Assembly: GCF_009755225.1 (NCBI RefSeq)
Contig: NZ_WQKZ01000004.1
Location: 372,001-436,000, forward strand
Direction of reading: 5' to 3'
Length of the DNA stretch: 64,000 nt
Origin: Hymenobacter ginkgonis
Lineage (GTDB): Bacteria > Bacteroidota > Bacteroidia > Cytophagales > Hymenobacteraceae
Part shown: in pieces, positions 26,829 through 35,409 of the stretch
Layout of the letters: each line of letters starts with the position of its first letter
Numbering within the stretch: position 1 is the first letter of the stretch
The notes under the pieces: model-generated
Databases searched by the model: none
What the model was told of the DNA's origin: nothing
Seen by the model: only the letters and a program-made list of their open reading frames with translations
Made by a program: the position numbers and the translations under genes

Positions 26829-28088
26829 ATGACTGCCACTATTCGGATTAAGCTGTCCATCATGATGTTCCTGGAGTTCTTCATCTGGGGGGCGTGGTTT
26901 GTGACGCTCGGGACTTACTTGCTGCACAACCTCAAGGCCTCGGGCACGCAGGTGGGGGTAGCGTTTTTAACGCAGTCCATTGGGGCAATTGTGGCGCCGT
27001 TCATCATCGGGCTCATCGCCGACCGCTTCTTTTCGGCCCAAAAAATCCTGGGCGTGCTGCACCTAGCGGGGGCACTGCTGCTGTGGCGCGCGGCCTCCTC
27101 GCCCGACTTTAGCAGCTTCTACCCCAACATCTTAACGTACATGATTTTGTACATGCCGACGCTAGCGCTGGTCAATTCCATCGCGTTTCGGCAAATGAAA
27201 GACCCGCAGAAAGAGTTTGCGCCCATCCGGGTGTTGGGCACGCTGGGCTGGATTATTGCGGGCCTCACCATCGGCTGGCTGAACTGGGAGCAGACCGATA
27301 GCTTGCGGGCCACCTTCACGATGGCTGCCGCAGCCTCGGCGCTACTAGGCGTGTTTAGCTTCACGCTGCCAGCCACGCCGCCCGTGAAGAGCGGCCAGTC
27401 GAGCTCGCTCGGCGACCTGTTGGGCCTCGATGCCATCGGCCTGCTGCGCAACCGCTCGTACCTGATTTTCTTCCTGGCGTCTATCGCCATCTGCATTCCG
27501 CTGGCGTTCTACTACGGCTTCACCAATCCCTTCCTGAACGAGGTGGGCATGAAGGGCGCCGCCGGCGTGCAGAGCTTGGGGCAAGTATCGGAGCTGCTGT
27601 TTATGCTGGCTATTCCCTTGTTTTTCAGCAAGCTGGGCGTGAAAAAAATGTTGGCCATCGGCATGGCAGCTTGGGTAGTGCGCTACGTATTTTTTGCCTA
27701 CGGCAATGGCCTGGGCAACTACTGGATGCTGATTGCGGGCATTGTGCTGCACGGCGTGTGCTACGATTTCTTCTTCGTAACGGGCCAGATTTATACCGAC
27801 AACCTGGCCGGTGAGCGGTTCAAAAGCTCGGCGCAGGGCTTTATCACGCTGGCCACTTATGGGGTAGGCATGTTAATTGGCACGCTGCTATCGGGCCGCG
27901 TTTTTGATAACTACCAACTGGCCGGCGGCGCCCACGACTGGCGCATGATTTGGCTGATTCCGGCTGGCATTGCGGTGGTGGTGCTGCTGGTGTTTTTGCT
28001 GCTGTTTCGGGAGCGCAATACCCAGACCGCCACGGCCGAGCCCGCCGCCTACGACCCTATCCCCTCCTCCCTGGCGCAGGCCAGCTAG
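26829..28088 (+). CDS. MFS transporter, nucleoside:H+ symporter family type
   Basis: 419 residues with about 12 hydrophobic helices. The opening KLSIMMFLEFFIWGAWFVTLGTYLL is the hallmark of the NHS family (NupG/XapB-like). Members of this family in Bacteroidota often lie next to sugar oxidoreductase and TIM-barrel genes rather than nucleoside genes. Here it probably imports the sugar or keto-sugar made in the periplasm. The ATG directly follows a C-rich leader with a CTACCCC heptamer. The next gene starts 8 bp after its stop. Nucleoside transport cannot be excluded from sequence alone. Confidence 0.85.
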   Translation: MTATIRIKLSIMMFLEFFIWGAWFVTLGTYLLHNLKASGTQVGVAFLTQSIGAIVAPFIIGLIADRFFSAQKILGVLHLAGALLLWRAASSPDFSSFYPNILTYMILYMPTLALVNSIAFRQMKDPQKEFAPIRVLGTLGWIIAGLTIGWLNWEQTDSLRATFTMAAAASALLGVFSFTLPATPPVKSGQSSSLGDLLGLDAIGLLRNRSYLIFFLASIAICIPLAFYYGFTNPFLNEVGMKGAAGVQSLGQVSELLFMLAIPLFFSKLGVKKMLAIGMAAWVVRYVFFAYGNGLGNYWMLIAGIVLHGVCYDFFFVTGQIYTDNLAGERFKSSAQGFITLATYGVGMLIGTLLSGRVFDNYQLAGGAHDWRMIWLIPAGIAVVVLLVFLLLFRERNTQTATAEPAAYDPIPSSLAQAS

Positions 28089-28096
28089 CCCTCGTT

Positions 28097-28993
28097 ATGA
28101 GCAGCAGTACTTGGAACCGCCGCGCCGCGCTCAAAGGCCTCCTAACCAGCACCGCCACGGTGGGCGCGCTGGGCATTGCCAACGCCTGCACGATGCAAGA
28201 AAACCAGCAAGCCGAACAAAACGCCCCGCTCAAAAACAACCTCAAGCAGTCGGTGTGCCGCTGGTGTTTCAACGATTTATCTGTGGAGCAGCTGTGCGTG
28301 GCAGCTAAGGCAATGGGCATAAAAGGCATTGACCTGGTGGGGCCGACCGACTGGCCCACGCTGAAAAAGCACGGCCTGGACTCGCCCATGTGCAACGGCG
28401 CCGAAATCAACCTCACCGACGGCTTCAACGACCCGCAGTTTCATGCGCGGCTGCAAAAGCAGTACGCCGACATGATTCCGCTGGTGGCCCAGGCCGGCTT
28501 CACCAACCTCATCTGCTTTAGCGGCAGCCGCCGCGGCATGTCGGACGAGGTGGGCCTGGCCAACTGCGTGCGCGGCTTGCAGCCACTCGTGGCTCTGGCC
28601 GCCCAACACAAAGTGGTGTTGGTGATGGAGTTATTAAACAGTAAAATCAACCACCCCGACTACCAGTGCGACCGCACCAGCTGGGGTGTGGCGCTGGCAA
28701 AGCGCCTGGGTTCGGAGCATTTTAAGCTGCTCTACGACATCTACCACATGCAGATTGACGAGGGCGACGTCATCCGCACCATCACTGATAACCACCAGTA
28801 TATCGCGCACTACCACACCGCGGGTGTGCCCGGCCGCCACGAAATCGACGACTCGCAGGAACTGAACTACCCGGCCATTATGCGCGCCATTAAGGCAACT
28901 GGTTTTCAGGGCTATGTGGCGCAGGAGTTTGTGCCCCAAAAGGCCGACAAGTTGGCCTCGCTGCGCCAAGCCGTGCAGCTCTGCGATGTGTAG
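28097..28993 (+). CDS. Exported hydroxypyruvate-isomerase-like TIM-barrel protein
   Basis: 298 residues. Twin-arginine-like leader NRRAALKGLLTSTATVGALGIANA (about residues 7-30). The barrel resembles hydroxypyruvate isomerase (Hyi): VCRWCFNDLSVEQLC, IDLVGPTDWPTLKKHGL, LICFSGSRRGMSDEVG, VVLVMELLNSKINHPDYQCD, LLYDIYHMQIDEGD and GYVAQEFVP, with Glu/Asp/His metal ligands in the last three. The exported location makes a classical glyoxylate-pathway role unlikely; a periplasmic sugar role within this block is more plausible. The frame is open upstream into the transporter gene, but the ATG at 28097 starts the leader. Confidence 0.85.
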   Translation: MSSSTWNRRAALKGLLTSTATVGALGIANACTMQENQQAEQNAPLKNNLKQSVCRWCFNDLSVEQLCVAAKAMGIKGIDLVGPTDWPTLKKHGLDSPMCNGAEINLTDGFNDPQFHARLQKQYADMIPLVAQAGFTNLICFSGSRRGMSDEVGLANCVRGLQPLVALAAQHKVVLVMELLNSKINHPDYQCDRTSWGVALAKRLGSEHFKLLYDIYHMQIDEGDVIRTITDNHQYIAHYHTAGVPGRHEIDDSQELNYPAIMRAIKATGFQGYVAQEFVPQKADKLASLRQAVQLCDV

Positions 28994-29100
28994 TGCCGCA
29001 TGGCTTCGGTGAGCCCGTGCGTTCGCTTACCCAGATTTGACCCCGCGCGGATTCGCAGCATCCGCGGTTTACTTCCTACCCCCCTTACTTTCTCCCACCT

Positions 29101-29877
29101 ATGAAGCTTAGCCTTTTTTCGACTGCGCTAGTACTCGGCACTATTTCTTTGGCGCACGCCCAGCAGGCCGGCAAGCCAGAAGACACCGAAGTGTATGAGC
29201 CGGTACCCAAACCCGTGGTGGCCGTCCCCAATTTTGAGGCGGCGCCTTCGGATGCCGTGGTTTTATTCAATGGCCAGGACCTGAGCCAGTGGGTAACGGC
29301 CGACGACCGCAATGCGCCTGCTAAGTGGAAAGTAACCGGCGGCGTACTCACCGTCGATAAGACTACGGGCAACATCGAAACCAAGCGCACCTTCACCAAC
29401 TACCAGCTGCACTTGGAGTGGCGCGTGCCAGCCAACATTACGGGCACGGGGCAGGCGCGCGGCAACAGCGGCGTATTTCTGGCCTCGCTGGGCAAAGGCG
29501 ACCTGGGCTACGAGCTGCAAGTGCTGGATTCGTACAACAACAAAACGTATGTGAACGGCATGGCGGGCAGCATTTATAAGCAGCGCGTGCCACTGGCTAA
29601 CCCCGCTCGCAAGCCGGGCGAGTGGCAGTCGTACGACGTGGTTTGGACGGCGCCCACCTTCAAAGCCGACCAAACCTTGCAGACGCCGGCCCGCGTGACG
29701 GTACTATTCAACGGCGTAGTGGTGCAAAACAACGTGGAGCTGGCCGGCCCCACCCGCTACATTGGCCCGCCCAGCTACGAGGGCCAGGCCCACGGCCCGG
29801 CGTCCATCAAGCTACAGGCGCACGGCGATAAGAGCGAGCCCGTTAGCTTCCGCAACATCTGGGTGCGCGAGTTGTAA
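29101..29877 (+). CDS. DUF1080 family protein (3-keto-disaccharide hydrolase family), secreted
   Basis: 258 residues with a signal peptide (~1-20, SLAHAQ). The DUF1080 (PF06439) beta-jelly-roll shows VVLFNGQDLSQWV, KWKVTGGVLTVDKTTGNIETKRTF, YQLHLEWRVP, GNSGVFL, YELQVLDSYNN and a C-terminal SFRNIWVREL. Family members studied in gut Bacteroides cleave 3-keto-glycosides formed by an oxidoreductase partner; that is family knowledge, not shown here. The protein should act in the periplasm and so completes a possible oxidise-then-cleave pathway with the GMC complex. A small hairpin without a T-tract (29046-29066) precedes it. It is the last gene of this block before an AT-rich gap. Confidence 0.88.
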   Translation: MKLSLFSTALVLGTISLAHAQQAGKPEDTEVYEPVPKPVVAVPNFEAAPSDAVVLFNGQDLSQWVTADDRNAPAKWKVTGGVLTVDKTTGNIETKRTFTNYQLHLEWRVPANITGTGQARGNSGVFLASLGKGDLGYELQVLDSYNNKTYVNGMAGSIYKQRVPLANPARKPGEWQSYDVVWTAPTFKADQTLQTPARVTVLFNGVVVQNNVELAGPTRYIGPPSYEGQAHGPASIKLQAHGDKSEPVSFRNIWVREL

Positions 29878-30309
29878 GGGGGTAAGGCAGTCGCTGGCAA
29901 GCGGCCAAAGACCTAGCGCAATTATGCTTGGTGCAATAGCCTACTCAATTCCTTTCAAAAAGCAGGCTTATTGACCAGGCAATGTGTAATATTTTGGCTT
30001 TTTATAAAAATATTAATCTTAATAAAATACCATTATTGCGCACAACAATTCTTAGGCCAAGTTAAGTAAAAATTCATTTAGCAAGTCACCTTTTTACTAG
30101 TGCGCCTAACCAAAAGCCTTTGCATGTGATGCAAAGGCTTTTTTTTGGCAAAATCGGCTCATTACATTTAACAATTAGGCTTTTGCAGCTTCATTATTAC
30201 TTCATTTTTACTAAAACTAGCAGCCGGATTATTTGGCTACCTTGCGTGGCCGCTAGGCATCAATCCAATTTCCTATCTATCGTTTTTTCCTCTACTCCTC
30301 TCCCACCAC
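29878..30309. other. 432-bp AT-rich intergenic region
   Basis: Markedly richer in A+T than its neighbours, especially 29985-30240. It contains an AT-only stem (29987-29995 with 30007-30015) and one clear intrinsic terminator at 30112-30146. TANNTTTA-like boxes occur (for example TACATTTA at 30163-30170) without a well-spaced upstream box, so I do not name a promoter. No gene seen; a plus-strand frame at 30120-30320 begins inside the terminator. Confidence 0.6.
30112..30146. terminator. Intrinsic terminator
   Basis: Perfect 14-bp stem (30112-30125 with 30129-30142), core AAAAGCCTTTGCAT, 3-base loop, then T-run to 30146. A-rich on the left arm, so it could also work in the other direction. It probably closes the sugar-oxidation block, or a short leader transcript upstream of the peptidase. 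Confidence 0.85.
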
Positions 30310-32790
30310 ATGACCAATAAATACTATGTTGCTGCCTGGCTTGCGCTGGGAGTTGCTGCCTTGCCTCACCTAGCCAAAGCCCAGGCTAGCCTCGTGCAGA
30401 AAAAAGAACTGGGTACCGATGGCCAGCCTACCCTCGTTGAATTTTCGGCCGCGGGCCGGGCTACCCTTGCTGCTACCGATGGGGCACAAGTGTTGCGCCA
30501 GCAGCTTAACCTGGGTGCCAACGAGCAGATGCGTCCTGCCAAGCTCGAAACCGACCAGTTGGGCTTTAGCCACCAGAAATTTGACCAGTACTACAAGGGC
30601 GTTAAAATAGAGCACGCTACCTATACGGTGCACTCGCGCGCCAACCAGGTGCAAAGCATCAGCGGCGACTACGAGGCTGTGCCCACGCTGAGCGTGCAGC
30701 CCTCGCTGAGCGCCGACGCGGCCTTGGCCAAGGCACTAGCCTTTGTGGGCGCCAAGAAATACATGTGGCAGGATGGCGTGGAGGAAGCGGGCTTAAAGCT
30801 GCAAGCCAATAGCGCCACTGCTACCTACCGCCCCATGGGCGACCTAGTACTGGTGCGCGACAACCGCCAAAATGCCGAGGGCGATGGCCCGCTGGTGCTG
30901 GCCTGGAAATTTAACGTGTATGCCCAGCAGCCGGTGAGCCGCACCTACATCTACGTGGATGCCAACACTGGCGACATCGTGCTACGCGACGCCATCATCA
31001 AGCACGCCACGGGCGCCACGGCCACGTTTGCCACGGCATACAGCGGCACCCGTTCGCTGGCTACCGAAACGGCAACCGGCGGCTACCACCTGCGCGAGTA
31101 CACCCGCGGCCTGGGCATTGAGACGTATAACTGCAAGAAAAGCAACAGCTACACGGCCGCTACCGACTTCGTGGATGCCGATAACAACTGGACGGCCGCC
31201 GAATATAACAACGCCAACTACGACAACGTGGCCGGCGATGCGCACTTTGGCGCGCAGGCTACCTACGACTATTGGAAGGGTGTGCACGCCCGCAACAGCT
31301 ACGACAACGCGGGCGCCAAAATCAAGAGCTACGTGCACTTTGATGACGTACCGGGCGGCGCGGGCTACGAAAATGCTTACTGGGACGGCACCGAAATGAC
31401 CTACGGCGACGGCGCCAGCACCTTCAAGCCGCTGACGGCGCTCGACGTGTGCGGCCACGAAATCGGCCACGCGGTGTGCGAAAAAACGGCCAACCTCACC
31501 TACGCCAACGAGTCGGGCGCCATGAACGAGGGCTTGTCCGACATTTGGGGCGCTAGCGTGGAAAAATATACCTGCGATAACTTGGGCCTCACCAAATCGA
31601 CTTGGGATATTGGCGAGGACATTATGAAAGCCGGCGGCGCGCTGCGCTCGATGAGCAACCCCAACCTGTATGGCCAGCCCGCTTTGTACAAGGGCAAATA
31701 CTGGGCGGCTACTACCACGGCACCTTCCAATGCCAACGACCAGGGCGGCGTGCACACCAACTCGGGCGTGCTCAACTACTGGTACTACCTCATCAGCATG
31801 GGCAAATCGGGCACCAACGAGTCGGGCAATGCTTACTCGGTGGCTGCGCTCGGTATTTCGGCGGCGGCCAAAATCACCTTCCGCATGGAAAGCGTGTATA
31901 TGACGGCCAGCTCGACCTACGCCAACGCCCGCACCTACTCGATTCAGGCGGCGACTGACCTCTACGGCGCCGGCTCGACGCAGGTGCAAGCCGTTACGAA
32001 TGCTTGGTACGCGGTGGGCGTGGGCGCAGCTTATGGCGGCACTACCCCCCCTCCTACCACCACTGCCTATTGCACCAGCAAAGGCACTTCGCAAGCCTAT
32101 GAGTACATCGACCTCGTGAAGCTGGGCACCGGCATCAACCGCACCAGCGCCGCCAATGGTGGCTACTACGATGGCACGGCCCTGAGCACCAGCGTGGCGG
32201 CCGGCTCGAGCCAGACTATCAGCTTCTCGGCGGGCTTCACGGGTTCGGCTTACACCGAGTATTGGAAGATTTTCATCGACTATAACCAGGATGGAGACTT
32301 TGCTGACACCGGCGAAACCATCGTGAGCGGCAGCAGCGCCAGCACGGGAACGCTCACCAGCACCTTCACGGTGCCCACCACGGCCAAAACGGGCAAAACC
32401 CGCCTGCGCGTAGTGATGAGCGACGCTAGCGCCACTACCAGCTGTGGCACCTATAGCTACGGCGAAACGGAGGATTACTCGGTGACCATCACGGGTGGCG
32501 CGGCCATTGCGGCCACCGCTACGCAAGCCGGCCTGGCCGCCGCTACCATTAGCGGCGATGCTCGCCTCGAAATGTACCCCAATCCCGCCACCGACCACCT
32601 CCAACTGACGCTCACCAACGGCGCCGACCTCACGTCGGTGGCCGTAGTGGATGCGCTGGGCGCCAAGGTGCTAGCAGCCCACTACGCCGGCAACGGGCAG
32701 CTCGATGTGTCGGGCCTGGCCAGCGGCCTCTACACCGTGCTAGCCAGCGACGGCCAGCACAGCTTCAGCCAGCACTTTGTGAAGCAATAA
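30310..32790 (+). CDS. M4-family (thermolysin-like) metallopeptidase with GEVED domain and T9SS sorting tail
   Basis: 826 residues. Signal peptide (~1-24), FTP/PepSY-type propeptide (~40-225), and the M4 catalytic domain (~240-580). The zinc site is HEIGH (H383, E384, H387) with third ligand E407 in MNEGLSD, exactly the thermolysin spacing. A GEVED domain (~600-745: KIFIDYNQDGDFADTGE, YGETEDYSVTI) follows, then a C-terminal sorting domain (LEMYPNPATDHLQLTL ... FVKQ) that marks export by the type IX secretion system. It should be released or attached at the cell surface and degrade extracellular protein. It stands alone between a terminator upstream and another downstream. Confidence 0.95.
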   Translation: MTNKYYVAAWLALGVAALPHLAKAQASLVQKKELGTDGQPTLVEFSAAGRATLAATDGAQVLRQQLNLGANEQMRPAKLETDQLGFSHQKFDQYYKGVKIEHATYTVHSRANQVQSISGDYEAVPTLSVQPSLSADAALAKALAFVGAKKYMWQDGVEEAGLKLQANSATATYRPMGDLVLVRDNRQNAEGDGPLVLAWKFNVYAQQPVSRTYIYVDANTGDIVLRDAIIKHATGATATFATAYSGTRSLATETATGGYHLREYTRGLGIETYNCKKSNSYTAATDFVDADNNWTAAEYNNANYDNVAGDAHFGAQATYDYWKGVHARNSYDNAGAKIKSYVHFDDVPGGAGYENAYWDGTEMTYGDGASTFKPLTALDVCGHEIGHAVCEKTANLTYANESGAMNEGLSDIWGASVEKYTCDNLGLTKSTWDIGEDIMKAGGALRSMSNPNLYGQPALYKGKYWAATTTAPSNANDQGGVHTNSGVLNYWYYLISMGKSGTNESGNAYSVAALGISAAAKITFRMESVYMTASSTYANARTYSIQAATDLYGAGSTQVQAVTNAWYAVGVGAAYGGTTPPPTTTAYCTSKGTSQAYEYIDLVKLGTGINRTSAANGGYYDGTALSTSVAAGSSQTISFSAGFTGSAYTEYWKIFIDYNQDGDFADTGETIVSGSSASTGTLTSTFTVPTTAKTGKTRLRVVMSDASATTSCGTYSYGETEDYSVTITGGAAIAATATQAGLAAATISGDARLEMYPNPATDHLQLTLTNGADLTSVAVVDALGAKVLAAHYAGNGQLDVSGLASGLYTVLASDGQHSFSQHFVKQ

Positions 32791-32827
32791 GCCTGTGGTA
32801 GGGGTAGCCCCTACCCCCTCCACAACC

Positions 32828-32857
32828 AAACAGCCCGGCCTAGCAGCCGGGCTGTTT
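32828..32857 (+). terminator. Intrinsic terminator of the M4 peptidase gene
   Basis: Perfect 12-bp stem, AAACAGCCCGGC (32828-32839) with its complement at 32846-32857, 6-base loop, 38 bp after the stop codon. T-richness is limited to the arm end. Confidence 0.75.
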
Positions 32858-32950
32858 GCGTTTAAGCCTGATTAGCCGCCGGGTAATTGTGCGGGCGCAG
32901 TCCGGCGTTTTCCTCTAGTAAAGAGCTAGAAATCAATTAAATTCTTATAT

Positions 32951-33059
32951 AAAAAAGAACATCTTGCTGAGCTTGTCGAAGCACCTCGCTCGCCTCGTTG
33001 GACGAACCCAGACGAGGCGAACAAAATGCTTCGACAAGCTCAGCAGGACGTTCTTTTTT
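32951..33059. repeat. Long palindrome between convergent genes (family copy d)
   Basis: 33-base arms at 32951-32983 and 33027-33059 with two mismatches that keep G-U pairing, flanked by A6 and T6. Core GAACATCTTGCTGAGC, and the inner GAGCTTGTCGAAGC is shared with copy a. A second inner stem (CGCCTCGT with ACGAGGCG) fills the centre. Confidence 0.85.
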
Positions 33060-33116
33060 GCCTCTTTTGACTTTGCCTATATCTGTTTAATAGCCGCTTT
33101 ACGCGCTCAAGCCAAC

Positions 33117-33551
33117 TTACTTAGCGCCCGCGTCTATTTTAGCTAGCCACTCCTCGGCGGGCTCGATGGCATCGAAGCGCTTAAACTGAAAGCCGTTGGG
33201 CGCGGTGCTTACTATAGACTGCGTCGAGAGGCGGTGCATGGGGTCGGCGCCCTCCACGATGGCGCAGTGGCGGGTATTGGTTTGGGCAATAACGCGCGGT
33301 ATCCAATTGGTGGTGAGCCACTCCTGAGCCGCCGCGGGCAGGGGCGAGCGCTGGCCGTGGTCGGATAAGATGCGCCGCACGCCCGTGCTGTGCAGCAACT
33401 CCAGAACTTGCTCGTAGAACGCCTGCACCATTTCGAGCGGAATGCGGCCGGCGGTCCAAGCTAGGCGCACGTAGCCCGCCGGCTGGTAGTACAGCTTGCC
33501 AGCAGAACTTTGGAAATATAATTTTTCTTGGGCGCGGGGCAGGGAATTCAT
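33117..33551 (-). CDS. STAS/SpoIIAA-like small protein, function unknown
   Basis: 144 residues, no signal or membrane helix. The pattern of a beta-strand (GYVRLAWTAG), helix (MVQAFYEQVLELLHSTG), strand (RRILSDHGQRS), helix and a final FKRFDAIEPAEEWL matches the STAS/SEC14-like family common as multiple copies in Hymenobacter. The function is unknown. A second member occurs at 43931-44362. The gene is monocistronic: it converges on the peptidase and diverges from the SpeD-like gene with an 80-bp gap, so the two promoters must share that short region. Confidence 0.6.
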   Translation of the reverse strand: MNSLPRAQEKLYFQSSAGKLYYQPAGYVRLAWTAGRIPLEMVQAFYEQVLELLHSTGVRRILSDHGQRSPLPAAAQEWLTTNWIPRVIAQTNTRHCAIVEGADPMHRLSTQSIVSTAPNGFQFKRFDAIEPAEEWLAKIDAGAK

Positions 33552-33631
33552 AAGAGCCTAGTTGGCGGTGCTATTCACCAGCCCAGTACGTTTACGAGGT
33601 CAAACATACGCCAGCTTCATGTTAGTAGCGA

Positions 33632-34063
33632 GTGAACGCCCGTCGCCGTAGTATTGCAGCCGTGACGCTCGTTTTGCCTTCTACCCTGGCCACCGCCCCG
33701 GCCCTACCCCCGCCCTACGCCCCCGGCTTGCACGTGCTGGCCACCTTTGGTGCGCCCGCCGCCCGGCTGCGCGATGCGGCGGGCAGCCAGCGTTTTTTCG
33801 CTGCGCTGGTGGCGCAGCTGGGCCTCACCAGCGTGGGCGAGGTCTACCACGTATTTGCCGAAAACGCGGGCTTTACGGCGGTGCTGGCCCTCACCGAATC
33901 ACACCTCAGCATCCATACCTGGCCCGAGCACGAATTGGCGACGTTCGACGTGTTTTTGTCGAACTTTCGGCAGGATAACCACGCCACCGTGCGAGCCGTG
34001 TACCAGGCTACGCTGGCCTTTTTTGAGGGCGAAGCGCGCGCCTACGCCGAAGTACTGCGATGA
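33632..34063 (+). CDS. S-adenosylmethionine decarboxylase (SpeD) homologue with Ser at the catalytic Cys position
   Basis: 143 residues from GTG; a second GTG at 33662 would give 133. The self-cleavage site is intact: TESHLSIHTWPE, with E89/S90 as the scissile pair that forms the pyruvoyl group, and H95. Canonical bacterial enzymes carry a catalytic Cys 15 residues after this His (DVFTCG). Here the same position reads DVFLSN, so Cys is replaced by Ser110. The protein may process itself yet differ in substrate; related SpeD homologues are known that decarboxylate ornithine or arginine instead of AdoMet. Its stop overlaps the next start (ATGA), so it is translationally coupled to the DUF4178 gene. 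Confidence 0.8.
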   Translation: MNARRRSIAAVTLVLPSTLATAPALPPPYAPGLHVLATFGAPAARLRDAAGSQRFFAALVAQLGLTSVGEVYHVFAENAGFTAVLALTESHLSIHTWPEHELATFDVFLSNFRQDNHATVRAVYQATLAFFEGEARAYAEVLR

Positions 34064-35397
34064 GCGAAGCCCTACCCCCCGCCGCCTCAACTAGTTGGGT
34101 TGTGTGCCCGCAGTGTGCGGCGCAGCTCCCGTGCCACGACCCGGCCCGTAGCCGCTACTTCGGCTGCTTCGAATGCCGCTCTTTTTTTAGGACGATACCC
34201 GCGGCTACGACCACCGCCCACCGCCTCTATGGTTTCAAAAAAGCCCTGCTGCCTGGCCCCAGCCTGCCACTGGGCGCTACGGGCGTGCTAGGCGGCTACC
34301 ACTGCCGCGTAACCGGCTACCAGGTGCGCGGCGAAAAGCAGGACCGCGTGGCCGAGTGGCGCGAATACCAGTTGCGCCCCGCCGCGCCGCTACCCAGCCC
34401 CGAACCGGCCGACCTGCCGCTGCAACTGGCCGAGTACCAAGGCCATTGGCTGCTTATTCGGCGGGCGCCGCGCTTTCCAGGTATTCGCAGTGGCAAGCCT
34501 TACCGCGAAAAGAGTTGGCGCGACCCCACTACTGGGCGCCACTACCAGCTTTGGCACCGCTACCAACCACTGGTGCGCGATGCGCTAGGTGAGTTCGACT
34601 GGAATATTCTAGAGGATGAAAAGCTTACTATCCAAGAATTTACTGCCCCGCCTTACCTGCTCTCGAGCGAGCACAAGCCCGACGAACGCTCTACCTGGTA
34701 CCTGGCCGAGTACCTCGAGCCAGCCGAAGTAGCGGCGGCCTTTGGCGTGGCGCCGCGCGAGCTGCCCGACCGGGTGGGCGTAGGGGCGGCCCAGCCCGCG
34801 CCGGTGCCCGGCTGGCCGCAGCTACAGCGCCTGGCACTGGTTACCCTGGTACTGCTGAGCTTGGCGCAGGCAGTGCTGCTGGGCCTGCACCAGCCGGAGC
34901 AGCTGCCTCAAGAAGACTTTTCGGTCGCTGAGGCAGGCCCGGCCGCTACTACCCAGATGCTCACGTCCAAGCCGTTTACCCTGAGCCGCGCCACGGCCTT
35001 GCACGTAACGCTCACCGCGCCTTCTCTCACCAACCACTGGGTAGAAGTGACGGCGAGCCTGGTGAATGAGCAAACTGGCCGGGGCTACGAATTCACGCGT
35101 TCGCTTGAGTTTTACCAAGGGGTAGAAGACGGCTATGCCTGGACCGAAGGCGACCGCTCGGCCGACGCCCTGCTGGCCGCCGTGCCGGCCGGCCGCTACC
35201 ATTTCAACCTATACCCCAGCCTGGATAGCGGCGCCGGCCCCACGGAGCTGCGGCTAGATACCGAAATCAATTCCCCACTCTGGTCCAATTACTTTGTGGT
35301 GTTAGGAGCGCTCGCGCTTGTGCCCCTACTAGGCGGGTGGCGCCGGCGTGGTTTCGAGCAAGACCGCTGGGCCAACAGTGACTTCTCTCCTTTTTAA
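34060..35397 (+). CDS. DUF4178 domain membrane protein with N-terminal zinc ribbon
   Basis: 445 residues. Four Cys as two CxxC pairs (C16/C19 and C36/C39) form a likely zinc ribbon. Beta-rich DUF4178 sequence follows (~60-235: LPLGATGVLGGYHCRVTGYQ, YQLWHRYQPLVRDALGEFDWNILEDE, then WYLAEYLEPAEVAAAF). There is one membrane helix at about 262-282, a periplasmic beta domain, and a second helix near 410-430. Overlaps the SpeD homologue by 4 bp. DUF4178 proteins recur beside DUF350 and spermidine-synthase-like proteins in many bacteria; the biochemical role is unknown. It may be a membrane scaffold. Confidence 0.8.
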   Translation: MSEALPPAASTSWVVCPQCAAQLPCHDPARSRYFGCFECRSFFRTIPAATTTAHRLYGFKKALLPGPSLPLGATGVLGGYHCRVTGYQVRGEKQDRVAEWREYQLRPAAPLPSPEPADLPLQLAEYQGHWLLIRRAPRFPGIRSGKPYREKSWRDPTTGRHYQLWHRYQPLVRDALGEFDWNILEDEKLTIQEFTAPPYLLSSEHKPDERSTWYLAEYLEPAEVAAAFGVAPRELPDRVGVGAAQPAPVPGWPQLQRLALVTLVLLSLAQAVLLGLHQPEQLPQEDFSVAEAGPAATTQMLTSKPFTLSRATALHVTLTAPSLTNHWVEVTASLVNEQTGRGYEFTRSLEFYQGVEDGYAWTEGDRSADALLAAVPAGRYHFNLYPSLDSGAGPTELRLDTEINSPLWSNYFVVLGALALVPLLGGWRRRGFEQDRWANSDFSPF

Positions 35398-35409
35398 GTT
35401 ATCCGTCCG

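Larger units (their letters stand above)
32791..33116. other. 326-bp convergent intergenic region
   Basis: Contains an intrinsic terminator (32828-32857), then a long GAACGTC-family palindrome (32951-33059). The rest, about 32860-32945 and 33060-33116, shows no gene and no further structure. Confidence 0.6.

Noticed and set aside
27950..28096. Upstream extension of the Hyi-like protein into the transporter gene
   Set aside because: It overlaps the end of the MFS gene in another frame; the ATG at 28097 starts a clear Tat leader.
28097..28993. Hyi-like protein as a glyoxylate-pathway enzyme
   Set aside because: It has an export leader and no glyoxylate carboligase or tartronate reductase nearby.
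30120..30320. 66-residue plus-strand frame before the M4 peptidase
   Set aside because: It begins inside an intrinsic terminator and overlaps the true start of the peptidase.
30982..32604. 540-residue minus-strand open frame opposite the M4 peptidase
   Set aside because: Shadow of a high-G+C gene: the plus strand has a complete peptidase with all zinc ligands, and the antisense product is a low-complexity His/Ala/Val/Gly string with no domain.
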